Notes under the pieces: generated by a model | Seen by the model: only the letters and a program-made list of their open reading frames with translations | Database searches by the model: none | What the model was told of the DNA's origin: nothing | Position numbers and translations under genes: made by a program | NCBI GenBank assembly: GCA_015232575.1 | Contig: JADFZL010000008.1 | Span: 124,001 to 188,000 of the forward strand | Source: Candidatus Rifleibacteriota bacterium | GTDB taxonomy: Bacteria; Muiribacteriota; Ozemobacteria; Ozemobacterales; Ozemobacteraceae | Direction of reading: 5' to 3' | Length of the DNA stretch: 64,000 bases | In this document: in pieces, positions 9,148-17,484 of the stretch | How the letters are laid out: each line of letters begins with the position of its first letter | Numbering within the stretch: position 1 is the stretch's first letter

Positions 9148-10893
9148 GTGAATCAAGAAATTGGCCCGACCCCGCTCGGCAAGTTTGTAATGCTTGTTTT
9201 CATTGCAGGCTGCTTTCTTGCGGCAGCAGTATCATTTTCCCCTGATTTAAAGAAGTCTCTTTTTGGCGATTCCAAAAATGGTTCGACAACTTCATCTTCA
9301 GGATCACAAAGTTCAAAAAGCAGCGGAGTTGCGGTCGAAGCACCTGATAACAAAGGCGTTACAACGGTTCAGGATTACAAATACGTTCCCCAGGAAAGAC
9401 TTCCGCCCGTGCAGGGAACTTCAGGCTACGAATGGGATGAAAACAAAAAGATAGTTGAATTTCCGATAAACCTCTGGATCGGCTGGCTTCCGATTGTGGC
9501 CGCCAACAACGGCTTCTCACCAAACGAAGGAAGCATCTTCTTCAAAAACTATGGATTCAAAGTAAACCTTAAACTCATTGACGACCCGGTTGTTGCCCGC
9601 GATTCATTCGCCTCCGGAAAATCTCATATCCTGTGGGGAACACTCGATATGATGGCACTCTTCGCACCGGAATTGATGAAAGATTCGCGAACTGCTCCCA
9701 GAATTTTTCAGCAGGTAGACTGGTCAAGCGGCGGCGACGGAATCGTTGTCCGCGGAAATATCCGGTCTGTGAGTGAACTGGTTGGAAAAACAGTTGTTTA
9801 TGCTCAAAACAGCCCTTCTCAGTATTTCCTGAATAATCTTCTTATCAACGCAGGAATCTCGCCCGCCAAAATCACACACAAATTCACATCTACTGCATTT
9901 GAAGCGGCGGCAGCATTCGTTTCTGATAATTCAATTCATGCATGTGTTTCCTGGGCACCAGACATTTACACAATCCCTGAAAAAGTAACCGGTACAAGAA
10001 TATTAACAACCACAGCTGACGCAAATAAGCTCATTGCAGATGTCTGGGCAGCAAGAGCAGATTTTGCAAAAGACCATCCGGATATTATTAAAGGACTTGT
10101 TTTTGGAATATTTGAAGGAATGACAATGCTTAAAAATCCTTCATTGAAAGCAAAAGCTTTCCAGCAGCTTGCTGAAGGCTATGGAATGAAGGTTGAAGAT
10201 GTAAAATCCATGGAAGCAGATGCCTTTCCAACAAATTTTGGCGAAAACCGGGAATTTTTTCTGAATCAGAATAATGCAACAAACTTCGAACGTACATGGA
10301 AAAACATCACCATGGTCTACCGGGATATCGGAATTATCTCTACTCCTGTGCGTTTCGACGAAGTAATGGACTTCACCTGGATCAAGGAATGTGATAAATC
10401 AGGAAAATTCAAAGACCAGCAGGACGTCCAGGTTTCCAGATTTGTTCCAACAAGCTACAAGAAAGTTTCTGCTGAAGCTCCGGTTCTTACGCAGATTGTC
10501 AGAATAAACTTTTACCCCAACTCTGCAAATATCTATGAACCCGAACACGACGATTTCGGCGTTGCTGTTCCAAATTCCCTCTATGACCCAAGTGTAGATG
10601 CAACACTGGAAAAGATTGCACGCATGGTCGGACAGTATGACCGGGCAATGATAGCCATAGTAGGACATACCGACAGTTCAATGAAAGGCAAAGTTCCTGA
10701 AAAAGCGGTTAAAGACCTTTCTCAGGACCGCGCAAATTCAGTAAAAAATGCATTGATAAAAAAGTACAAGTTCCAGAAAGAGAAGTTTGTTGCAGAAGGA
10801 AAAGGCTGGACCGAGCCTGCCGACCCGAATGAAGCAAATAACCATGCCATGAACAGACGCGTTGAAATCCAGGTATTTACCCCGGAGCAATAA
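9148..10893 (+). CDS. Membrane-anchored NitT/TauT-type substrate-binding protein fused to OmpA domain
   Basis: 581 aa, GTG start after TCTGGAGGACAGC. An uncleaved-looking hydrophobic segment at ~12-30 is followed by a Ser/Gly linker. Residues ~105-430 are an NMT1/SsuA-like periplasmic binding protein (LWIGWLPIVAANNGF, GKTVVYAQNSPSQYFLNNLL, SWAPDIYTIPEKV). Residues ~448-581 are an OmpA-like peptidoglycan-binding domain: RINFYPNSANIYEP, VGHTDSS, LSQDRANSVKNAL and the C-terminal NRRVEI. The soluble receptor of an importer would thus be tied both to the inner membrane and to the cell wall. The protein two genes downstream is a close paralogue with a cleavable leader. Ligand unknown; the families named usually bind sulfonates, nitrate or thiamine precursors. 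Confidence 0.85.
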   Translation: MNQEIGPTPLGKFVMLVFIAGCFLAAAVSFSPDLKKSLFGDSKNGSTTSSSGSQSSKSSGVAVEAPDNKGVTTVQDYKYVPQERLPPVQGTSGYEWDENKKIVEFPINLWIGWLPIVAANNGFSPNEGSIFFKNYGFKVNLKLIDDPVVARDSFASGKSHILWGTLDMMALFAPELMKDSRTAPRIFQQVDWSSGGDGIVVRGNIRSVSELVGKTVVYAQNSPSQYFLNNLLINAGISPAKITHKFTSTAFEAAAAFVSDNSIHACVSWAPDIYTIPEKVTGTRILTTTADANKLIADVWAARADFAKDHPDIIKGLVFGIFEGMTMLKNPSLKAKAFQQLAEGYGMKVEDVKSMEADAFPTNFGENREFFLNQNNATNFERTWKNITMVYRDIGIISTPVRFDEVMDFTWIKECDKSGKFKDQQDVQVSRFVPTSYKKVSAEAPVLTQIVRINFYPNSANIYEPEHDDFGVAVPNSLYDPSVDATLEKIARMVGQYDRAMIAIVGHTDSSMKGKVPEKAVKDLSQDRANSVKNALIKKYKFQKEKFVAEGKGWTEPADPNEANNHAMNRRVEIQVFTPEQ

Positions 10894-10931
10894 TTGTTTA
10901 AAAATTTAATTCAGCAATAAAGGAGAACTCT

Positions 10932-11693
10932 ATGTTTTCAAGACTCATGAATTTAATCCGCGGTTTTTTCAGCCTCTTCATTTCCGGACTAGAAGCCAAC
11001 AACCCCAAAGCATTGATTGAGGCAGAAAAAGAGAATCTGCGTTCCCAGATTTCAAGATTCAATGAAAATCTGGCAAATCATGCTGCCTTTGTTGAAAGAC
11101 TGAACAGACAGGTTAAAAACCTTCAGCAAAAGGAAAAGGAACTCACAGCAAAAATTACTGCCAATCTGAAAGCCGGAAACAAAGCCGTTGCCGGTCAGCT
11201 TGCCCTTCAGCTGCAGACAGTTAAACAACAGCTTACCGAAAACAATGAACAGCTGGTAATGTCTGACAAGACCTTCAAAGATCTCGAAAAAGCCCGCGAT
11301 ATCTCTGTAAAAGAAGCTCAGTCCAAGATTGAAAAACTTCAGAATATGCTTTCAGAAGCTGAAATGATGGAAGCTCAGGCAGAACTTCAGACAATGGCCA
11401 AAGGCATGATTTCAGGAATTGGCTCAAGCGGAGACAACATTTCCAGAGTCACTGAAGCAATTCAGGGAAGACGTGATCTGGCAGCAGGAAAAGCAAGAGT
11501 AGCTTCAGGTGGCATTGACACCAGCACCATTCAACTCAAGGAAAGCGAACAGGCAGCACTTGCAGATCAGGCACTTGCAGAATTTTCTTCAATGTACGGA
11601 ATTGATATGGGCGGCGAACAGCAAACAGCTTCAGCTGATCCGACAAACGTACCAATGCCTGCAACAGAAAAAACAATGGGCCCCCAGAGCTGA
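10932..11693 (+). CDS. PspA/IM30-family coiled-coil protein
   Basis: 253 aa with AAAGGAGA before the ATG. The start MFSRLMNLIRGFFSLFISGLE is the amphipathic membrane-binding helix of PspA/Vipp1. Residues ~25-190 are a long heptad-rich coiled coil that includes the family landmark NNPKALIEAEKENLRSQI. The last ~60 residues are Ala/Gln/Pro-rich and less ordered. PspA/IM30 proteins form ESCRT-III-like assemblies on the inner membrane that protect or remodel it. No pspF, pspB or pspC is nearby. The gene instead sits between two OmpA-fused binding-protein genes, so a structural or protective role tied to that transporter is the context inference. Confidence 0.8.
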   Translation: MFSRLMNLIRGFFSLFISGLEANNPKALIEAEKENLRSQISRFNENLANHAAFVERLNRQVKNLQQKEKELTAKITANLKAGNKAVAGQLALQLQTVKQQLTENNEQLVMSDKTFKDLEKARDISVKEAQSKIEKLQNMLSEAEMMEAQAELQTMAKGMISGIGSSGDNISRVTEAIQGRRDLAAGKARVASGGIDTSTIQLKESEQAALADQALAEFSSMYGIDMGGEQQTASADPTNVPMPATEKTMGPQS

Positions 11694-11725
11694 TACTTAT
11701 TGAAAATTTAAATTTTAAGGAGAAT

Positions 11726-13390
11726 ATGATGAAGAAATTGTTTTTGAGCTTTGTGAGTTGTTGTACTATGGTATTTCTTCTTTCCGCTTTCAGCGCTCCG
11801 CTTTTTGCTGAAGAAGCTGCTCCAGCAGCTGAAGCCCCTGATAAGGGCAGCATTACTACAACCAAGGATTACAAATTCGTTCCACAGGAAACTCTTCCAC
11901 CAGTTCAAGGCGCTTCCGGATACAAATGGGATGAAAAAGATAAAACCGTCGTATTTCCGATTAACGTCTGGATCGGCTGGCTTCCTATTGTTGCAGCAAA
12001 CCATGGATTCGCACCAAACGAAGACAGCGTTTTCTTCAAGAAATATGGATTCAAAGTTAATCTTAAACTGATTGATGACCCGGTTGCAGCAAGAGATTCA
12101 TTTGTATCAGGAAACAGCCACATTCTGTGGGGAACACTTGATATGATGGCCCTTTTCGCTCCCGGACTGATGAAAGATTCAAGAACTGCTCCGCGCATCT
12201 TCCAGCAGGTAGACTGGTCAAGCGGCGGCGACGGAATCGTTGTAAGATCAAAAATTCGCTCAGTAGCTGATCTCAAAGGCAAGACAATTGTTTATGCCCA
12301 GAACAGCCCTTCTCAGTATTTTATCAGCAACCTCCTTATTAATGCCGGAATCCCTTTAAAAGAAGTTACGCATAAATACACTGCAAGCGCTTTCGAAGCA
12401 GCAGCGGCATTCGTTTCTGACAATACCATTGATGCATGCGTTTCATGGGCACCAGATATCTACAATATTCCCGAAAAAGTTGCCGGAACAAAGCTCCTTA
12501 CAACTACATCAGAAGCCAACAAACTCATTGCCGACGTATGGGCTGTCAGAGCTGACTTTGCACGCGATAAACCAGAAATCGTAAAAGGGCTTGTCGCAGG
12601 AATTTTCGAAGGCATGGAAATGTGCACCAACGCCAAAGATAAAGCTCAGGCTTTCCAGTGGCTGGCTGAAGGTTATGGAATGAAAGTTGAAGACGTCAAG
12701 GGCATGGAAAACGACGCACATTCAACAAACTTTGCTGAAAACCGCGAATTCTTTCTCAATTCAAATAATCCGACAAATTTTGAAAGAACCTGGAACAACA
12801 TCTCATTCGTATACAAAGAAACCGGTCTCATCAGTGAACAGGTTCCCTTCAATCAGGTAATGGACTTCACCGTCCTTCAGGCACTTGAAAAAGAAGGAAC
12901 TTTCAAATCACACGTTAATACCAATATTTCCAAATTCGTACCGACAACTTATAATAAAGTCAGCGCTGAAGCTCCTATCATCACACAGACTGTAAGAATC
13001 GCATTCTTCCCGAATTCGGCTAATATCTACGAACCGGCTTACGATGATATCGGACGCCCCATTCAGAACACACTTTATGATCCCAATGTCGAAGCAACTC
13101 TCGAAAGAATCGCCCGACTCACCGGAGCTTACGAAAGAGCTGTTGTCGCAATCGTTGGACATACCGACAGCTCAATGAAGGGAAAAGTTCCTGATACCGT
13201 CGTCAAACAACTGAGCCTGGAAAGAGCCAACAGCGTCAAAGATGCTCTCATTGCAAAATTCAAATTCGACCCGAACAAATTCGTCGTCGAAGGAAAAGGC
13301 TGGGATTCACCCGCAGAGTCATCAGATCCACTTAATCACTCAATGAACCGCAGAGTCGAAGTCTCTGTTTATCCACCGGAAGGCCAGTAA
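11726..13390 (+). CDS. Exported NitT/TauT-type substrate-binding protein fused to OmpA domain (paralogue 2)
   Basis: 554 aa (553 if the next ATG, better spaced from AAGGAG, is used). A Sec signal peptide ends near AFSAPLFA-EE. The mature protein starts with the same linker motif as its paralogue (Y-K-[FY]-V-P-Q-E). The binding domain spans ~70-400 (VWIGWLPIVAANHGF, SSGGDGIVVRSK) and the OmpA domain ~420-554 (RIAFFPNSANIYEPAYDD, VGHTDSSMKGK, NRRVEVSVYP). Overall it is highly similar to the gene two places upstream; the main difference is the leader, cleavable here and anchor-like there. The pair probably arose by duplication and may serve one ABC importer in two locations. A 15-bp hairpin closes the gene on its 3' side. 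Confidence 0.85.
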   Translation: MMKKLFLSFVSCCTMVFLLSAFSAPLFAEEAAPAAEAPDKGSITTTKDYKFVPQETLPPVQGASGYKWDEKDKTVVFPINVWIGWLPIVAANHGFAPNEDSVFFKKYGFKVNLKLIDDPVAARDSFVSGNSHILWGTLDMMALFAPGLMKDSRTAPRIFQQVDWSSGGDGIVVRSKIRSVADLKGKTIVYAQNSPSQYFISNLLINAGIPLKEVTHKYTASAFEAAAAFVSDNTIDACVSWAPDIYNIPEKVAGTKLLTTTSEANKLIADVWAVRADFARDKPEIVKGLVAGIFEGMEMCTNAKDKAQAFQWLAEGYGMKVEDVKGMENDAHSTNFAENREFFLNSNNPTNFERTWNNISFVYKETGLISEQVPFNQVMDFTVLQALEKEGTFKSHVNTNISKFVPTTYNKVSAEAPIITQTVRIAFFPNSANIYEPAYDDIGRPIQNTLYDPNVEATLERIARLTGAYERAVVAIVGHTDSSMKGKVPDTVVKQLSLERANSVKDALIAKFKFDPNKFVVEGKGWDSPAESSDPLNHSMNRRVEVSVYPPEGQ

Positions 13391-13400
13391 TAACACTTTG

Positions 13401-13435
13401 GTTCAGTGACTTCTGAAAACCAGAAGTCACTGAAC
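13401..13435 (+). terminator. Strong hairpin after the second binding-protein gene
   Basis: Perfect 15-bp stem (GTTCAGTGACTTCTG / CAGAAGTCACTGAAC) with a 5-nt loop and no T-run after it. It could be a weak terminator or a 3'-end stabiliser lowering expression of the downstream permease relative to the binding protein, as hairpins do in maltose-type operons. Confidence 0.55.
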
Positions 13436-13466
13436 TGAATTATCGCACTTCGGGCAAACTGTTTAT

Positions 13467-13568
13467 TGTCATCTCGACCGATTTTTTCATTTCAATCGAA
13501 GGGAGAGATCTCCGATAGATTAGATCAAGTAGAAAATACGAGGTTTCTCCCTTCGGTCGAAACGACAG
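13467..13568. repeat. Dispersed palindromic (REP-like) element, long form
   Basis: Left TGTCATCTCGACC and right CTTCGGTCGAAACGACAG ends are inverted; an internal AGGGAGAGATCTCC faces GAGGTTTCTCCCTTCG. It lies in the 348-bp gap between binding-protein and permease genes, just after another hairpin. The remaining ~170 bp up to 13738 shows nothing I recognise. Confidence 0.65.
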
Positions 13569-13738
13569 TGAAATACTGTCTCTTTTCGGAAATGCACCCA
13601 AGAATACAATGAACCTGAAGTCAGTATGAGGCAGTTGAATTCATGTTATGATTTTCGGAAACACGCATAACTAAAATGAAAATTGCTGCACAATTAAATT
13701 AATGGCAATCACCATATCCATGACTGGAAGGCTTTTCA

Positions 13739-14971
13739 ATGAAACATATAAGTGAAATTTTCAGCGACATGCTTCGTATAAGAGGCACTGTAAAAGGATA
13801 TCACAGTGCCGCTCTTGGATTGTTACCTCTATTTTTAATCCTGGGAATATGGCTTTACGTAACCTGGGGAAAAACATTCACAATTGAGCTTCCAGAAGGC
13901 ATTATTGAGGGCACAAACACTCCGCCGGTTAATGGATTGCGTGCTGAATCCGGAACAAGGTTTTTTATTCCAAATGCAAAAACAGAATACGATCAAACCA
14001 CCGACCTGAACTACACAATCGTCGGAGAAAAACGTATTCAACTTCCATTTTATGTTCAGAATCGCGAAGGTGGCGTACTGATAAAACTTCCTGCTGGAAC
14101 TTTTGTTAAGACAAAAGTTCAAACTCCTTCACCTGAACCAGCTTCTACACCATCAACAGAATCGCCGAAAAAACCAATAGGCCGTGGCGGCACGCGAACA
14201 GCGCCCGCAACATCAGAATCGCCGGCAACTTCGACAACTTCCGATCAGGCAGAAGTTTTTTCATTCAGATATGAACAGGTTGAAACAAGACTGTTTCCAG
14301 CAACACTTCTTCCAAGCCCATCTGAAGTCGTGAGAGCCTTTCCCAGCCTATTTTCAGGTGGAACTCTCGTAAAAAATATCAGCACAAGTTTCGTTCGGGT
14401 TGGCGGAGGCTTTTTCGTCGCAATTCTTGTCGCATTCCCACTAGGCATCATGATGGGAAGTTTCGCAAAAATTAAATCCATGTTCAACCCACTGCTGGTT
14501 TTCGGCGGTTACACTCCAATCCCAGCACTGGTTCCACTTTCCATAATAATGTTCGGATTCAATGAAAAACAGAAAGTCATGTTTCTGGCACTTGCTTTCG
14601 CAATATACCTTATCCCGCTCATTGTAAGCGCCGTCGATGAAGTTGACAACGTTTATCTGCAGACAGCATACACACTCGGCGCATCACGTTTTCAAACTGT
14701 AATGCATATTCTCATCGGAATCGCCCTTCCACGGGTATACGACTCAATGAGACTAGGCTTCGGCGTTGGCTGGAGCTACATAATGCTTGTTGAAATGGTC
14801 GATATGGGCGCCGGCGGAATAGGCGCGGCACTTCTTGTCTGCCAGAAACGTAGTTTGACAGCAGAATTTTATCTTAACTTAATTGTCATAGTAGTAATTG
14901 CCTTTTTAACAGACAAACTCTGGGAAAAAACCGGCGACTGGCTGTTTCCCTACAGGAGACTGAAACGATGA
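13739..14971 (+). CDS. ABC transporter permease, NitT/TauT/SsuC type, with periplasmic insertion
   Basis: 410 aa, about 150 longer than a usual SsuC/TauC permease. A first membrane helix (~25-43) is followed by ~165 residues of periplasmic, Pro/Thr/Ser-rich sequence. The BPD_transp_1 core occupies ~205-405 with several helices and the EAA loop LGASRFQTVMHILIGIALP (about 312), which docks to the ATPase. The 3' end overlaps the ATPase gene by 4 nt (ATGA), so the two are translationally coupled. The insertion between TM1 and the core is unusual and could contact the tethered receptors in the periplasm. Confidence 0.85.
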   Translation: MKHISEIFSDMLRIRGTVKGYHSAALGLLPLFLILGIWLYVTWGKTFTIELPEGIIEGTNTPPVNGLRAESGTRFFIPNAKTEYDQTTDLNYTIVGEKRIQLPFYVQNREGGVLIKLPAGTFVKTKVQTPSPEPASTPSTESPKKPIGRGGTRTAPATSESPATSTTSDQAEVFSFRYEQVETRLFPATLLPSPSEVVRAFPSLFSGGTLVKNISTSFVRVGGGFFVAILVAFPLGIMMGSFAKIKSMFNPLLVFGGYTPIPALVPLSIIMFGFNEKQKVMFLALAFAIYLIPLIVSAVDEVDNVYLQTAYTLGASRFQTVMHILIGIALPRVYDSMRLGFGVGWSYIMLVEMVDMGAGGIGAALLVCQKRSLTAEFYLNLIVIVVIAFLTDKLWEKTGDWLFPYRRLKR

Positions 14972-16056
14972 GTGAAACTCCACTGAATAAACCAAACTCC
15001 GACTACATTAAAACTGACGAAAGCATGCTTCCTTCTGATAATTTGAAATCACAACAAATTGAAGATGCCCATCAGAAAGCTCCTTCGAATAATGGATCCA
15101 AGAATAATCTGCCATCAAATACAGCTCAGAATGTCAACACACCACAAAAACCGCTGCCAGTACAACTGCCAGCGCAGCAATCAATGCAGCAGCCTATACA
15201 GCAAAATGAGCCATCAACCTTTAATCCATTAAAACCACCAGTAGTAATTTTCAGAAATGTTACAAAAATATTTAATCCTGGTACCGCCCAGGAATACTGT
15301 GCAATAAAGAACATTTCATTCGAAATAGAAGACATTCCGGATGTTGGCGAATTCATAGCTCTGGTTGGGCCATCCGGATGCGGCAAGTCAACTGTTCTTA
15401 ATCTGATTCAGGGTTTTCAGGAAATTGGACCTCCGACAACTGGAGAAGTTCTTGTCAGAAACAAGCCTGTTACAGGCCCCGGAAAAGACCGCGGAATGAT
15501 TTTCCAGAAATACAGCTCTTTTCCGCACATGACGGTCTTTGAAAATGTCGTATTCGGACTTAAGATAAATAACGATACGAACCGCTTCTCTCCATCACAG
15601 ATGCGTGAAATGGCCATGAACATAATAAAGAAAGTCGGGCTTGACGGACATCAGAATAAATATCCATGCCAACTTTCAGGCGGACAGCAGCAGAGAGTTG
15701 CCATTGCCAGAACGCTTGTACTAAAGCCGCGCATTATTCTCATGGATGAGCCATTCTCAGCTCTTGATGAACCAACAAGAATTGAAATGCAGGAATTAAT
15801 AACAAATCTCTGGCAGGAAGTTGAAGCTACGGTTTTTATCGTTACTCATTCGCTTGCTGAAGCTGTTTATCTCGGTGACAGAATTTTTATTTTTACACCA
15901 GGTCCAGGCAGATTGAAGAAGATTATTCCCATTAAACCTGATGACATTGGAAAACAACGTGGACTTTCACCACTTGATGTTCAGGAATGTCCGAAATTCA
16001 AGGCATTTTTGAAAGAGACTACTGCTGAATTTCTGAAAGACGACAGGATCAACTGA
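14968..16056 (+). CDS. ABC transporter ATP-binding protein, NitT/TauT type, with disordered N-terminal extension
   Basis: 362 aa. The first ~85 residues are low-complexity (Gln/Pro/Asn/Ser-rich) and have no counterpart in ordinary SsuB/TauB proteins. The rest is a complete ATPase: Walker A GPSGCGKST (about 133), Q-loop MIFQKYSSFPH, signature LSGGQQQRVAIARTL (about 236), Walker B IILMDEPFSALDE (about 256) and the H-loop in VTHSLAEAVYLGDR. It energises the permease encoded just upstream (4-nt overlap) on the cytoplasmic side. The next gene starts 1 nt after its stop. Confidence 0.9.
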   Translation: MSETPLNKPNSDYIKTDESMLPSDNLKSQQIEDAHQKAPSNNGSKNNLPSNTAQNVNTPQKPLPVQLPAQQSMQQPIQQNEPSTFNPLKPPVVIFRNVTKIFNPGTAQEYCAIKNISFEIEDIPDVGEFIALVGPSGCGKSTVLNLIQGFQEIGPPTTGEVLVRNKPVTGPGKDRGMIFQKYSSFPHMTVFENVVFGLKINNDTNRFSPSQMREMAMNIIKKVGLDGHQNKYPCQLSGGQQQRVAIARTLVLKPRIILMDEPFSALDEPTRIEMQELITNLWQEVEATVFIVTHSLAEAVYLGDRIFIFTPGPGRLKKIIPIKPDDIGKQRGLSPLDVQECPKFKAFLKETTAEFLKDDRIN

Positions 16057-16057
16057 C

Positions 16058-16924
16058 ATGGCAAAAACGGAATTCGGGATGGCTGATTACATCTCTGAAG
16101 CATACAATGCAAAATATGTAGTACCCGGACTTGGCTCCATGCCAATTAACAAGATGATTCTTGCCATTTTTTTCGTAATGGGAATCGCAAATGTGGGTTT
16201 CTGGTTTATAGGCGCAGCAATGGAAGTATTATATCTCTGGATGATGGCAACCAGCCCAAACTTTCAGAGTTACGTCCGTGGACGCAACTACAAAGAAAAA
16301 GCGAAGCCAGATATCAATCAGAAATTGGCCAAAATGGTGGCGCTTTTAGACGACGCCAGCAACAACAAACTGAAAGCACTGAATTTTAATCTCTCTGAAA
16401 TCGGAAGACTCATGGATTTTGACTCCGATCAAACTGCCGATTTTATGCGCGAAACAAAACTTCAAAGCCTTAACCAGCTTTCTGTAGTCTTCCTGAGATT
16501 GCTTGTCTCGCGCAAACTGATAAAAGAAAGCCTTCAGATGACCAATACCAGAGACATAAAAATGGAAATGGCCGACCTGAAGCGGCAACTTGAAAACGGA
16601 TCTCCAAGTGAAACTTTAAAGCGTTCCCTCCTTTCAAATCTCGAAATACAGGAAAAACGCCTCGAAAATTTCACTAAAGCTGATGAAAACCTCAAAATAA
16701 TTGAACTGGAACTCGACAGAATTGAAAATCAGGTACAGCTTATAAGAGAACAGATTGCCATGAATCGAACACCTGAAGGTCTGTCATCTTCAATCGACCG
16801 CATCGGTACAACTATGGCTGAAACCGAAGCCTGGATGAACAGCAACGCTTCTTTCCTTAACACTCTTGATTCATCTGACACCCTCACACCACCGCCTGGT
16901 GCAAGAATTCCTGAAATGAATTAA
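16058..16924 (+). CDS. Membrane coiled-coil protein of the ABC/PspA locus, function unknown
   Basis: 288 aa. Two close hydrophobic stretches at ~28-62 suggest a membrane hairpin. Nearly everything after residue ~85 is charged and heptad-like (LSNLEIQEKRLENFTKADEN, ELELDRIENQVQLIREQIAM), i.e. a cytoplasmic coiled coil, ending in a Pro-rich tail. I do not recognise the family. Its start follows the ATPase stop with 1 nt between, so it is almost certainly co-translated and belongs to the system. A scaffold linking transporter and PspA-like coat is possible but is inference. Confidence 0.7.
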   Translation: MAKTEFGMADYISEAYNAKYVVPGLGSMPINKMILAIFFVMGIANVGFWFIGAAMEVLYLWMMATSPNFQSYVRGRNYKEKAKPDINQKLAKMVALLDDASNNKLKALNFNLSEIGRLMDFDSDQTADFMRETKLQSLNQLSVVFLRLLVSRKLIKESLQMTNTRDIKMEMADLKRQLENGSPSETLKRSLLSNLEIQEKRLENFTKADENLKIIELELDRIENQVQLIREQIAMNRTPEGLSSSIDRIGTTMAETEAWMNSNASFLNTLDSSDTLTPPPGARIPEMN

Positions 16925-17003
16925 ACGGTACTTTGGTAAATTTTGAAATTGTTTACTTTATGCTTGATTTTATTCTTCAGTTGTGGTAAATTTATTCTGC
17001 TTT

Positions 17004-17086
17004 GGAGGAATGGCCGAGTGGTCGATGACGCCGGTCTTGAAAACCGGAAACCGAAAGGTTCGTGGGTTCGAATCCTACTTCCTCCG
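17004..17086 (+). tRNA. tRNA-Ser (UGA)
   Basis: Acceptor GGAGGAA pairs with TTCCTCC, discriminator G. The anticodon loop CTTGAAA reads TGA. There is a long class II variable arm and a GTTCGAATC T-loop. CCA is not encoded. First of five tRNA genes. Confidence 0.95.
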
Positions 17087-17096
17087 ATGATAAAAT

Positions 17097-17187
17097 GGAG
17101 AGGTGGCCGAGTTGGCTTAAGGCAACGGTTTGCTAAACCGTCGTAGGGTCTAAAGCTCTACCGGGGGTTCGAATCCCCCCTTCTCCG
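17097..17187 (+). tRNA. tRNA-Ser (GCU)
   Basis: Acceptor GGAGAGG with CTTCTCC (one G-U pair), anticodon stem ACGGT/ACCGT, loop TTGCTAA reading GCT. Long variable arm; CCA not encoded. Confidence 0.95.
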
Positions 17188-17204
17188 TTGCGTTTTCGCA
17201 TTTT

Positions 17205-17279
17205 GCGCCTGTAGCTCAGTTTGGATAGAGCATCAGATTGCGGATCTGGTGGCCAGAGGTTCGAGTCCTCTCAGGCGCG
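17205..17279 (+). tRNA. tRNA-Arg (GCG)
   Basis: Acceptor GCGCCTG with CAGGCGC, D-arm containing GGATA (A20, an arginine identity base), anticodon stem TCAGA/TCTGG, loop TTGCGGA reading GCG, 5-nt variable region. CCA not encoded. It decodes CGC and CGU directly. Most bacteria instead use an A34 (inosine) tRNA-Arg-ACG. Confidence 0.9.
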
Positions 17280-17288
17280 TTTTTATTT

Positions 17289-17381
17289 GGAGAGATGGCT
17301 GAGTTGGTCGAAAGCGCTCGACTCGAAATCGAGTAGGCGGGTTGATAGCCGGTCTCGAGAGTTCGAATCTCTCTCTCTCCG
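17289..17381 (+). tRNA. tRNA-Ser (CGA)
   Basis: Acceptor GGAGAGA with TCTCTCC, anticodon stem CTCGA/TCGAG, loop CTCGAAA reading CGA. Long variable arm; CCA not encoded. Confidence 0.95.
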
Positions 17382-17394
17382 CTGTTGTTTATCT

Positions 17395-17482
17395 GGAAAG
17401 GTGGCTGAGTTGGTCTAAGGCACACGCCTGGAGAGCGTGAGTGGGGGAAACTCCACCGCGGGTTCGAATCCCGCCCTTTCCG
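17395..17482 (+). tRNA. tRNA-Ser (GGA)
   Basis: Acceptor GGAAAGG with CCTTTCC, anticodon stem CACGC/GCGTG, loop CTGGAGA reading GGA. Long variable arm; CCA not encoded. It completes the usual bacterial set of four serine isoacceptors in this cluster. Confidence 0.95.
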
Positions 17483-17484
17483 TT

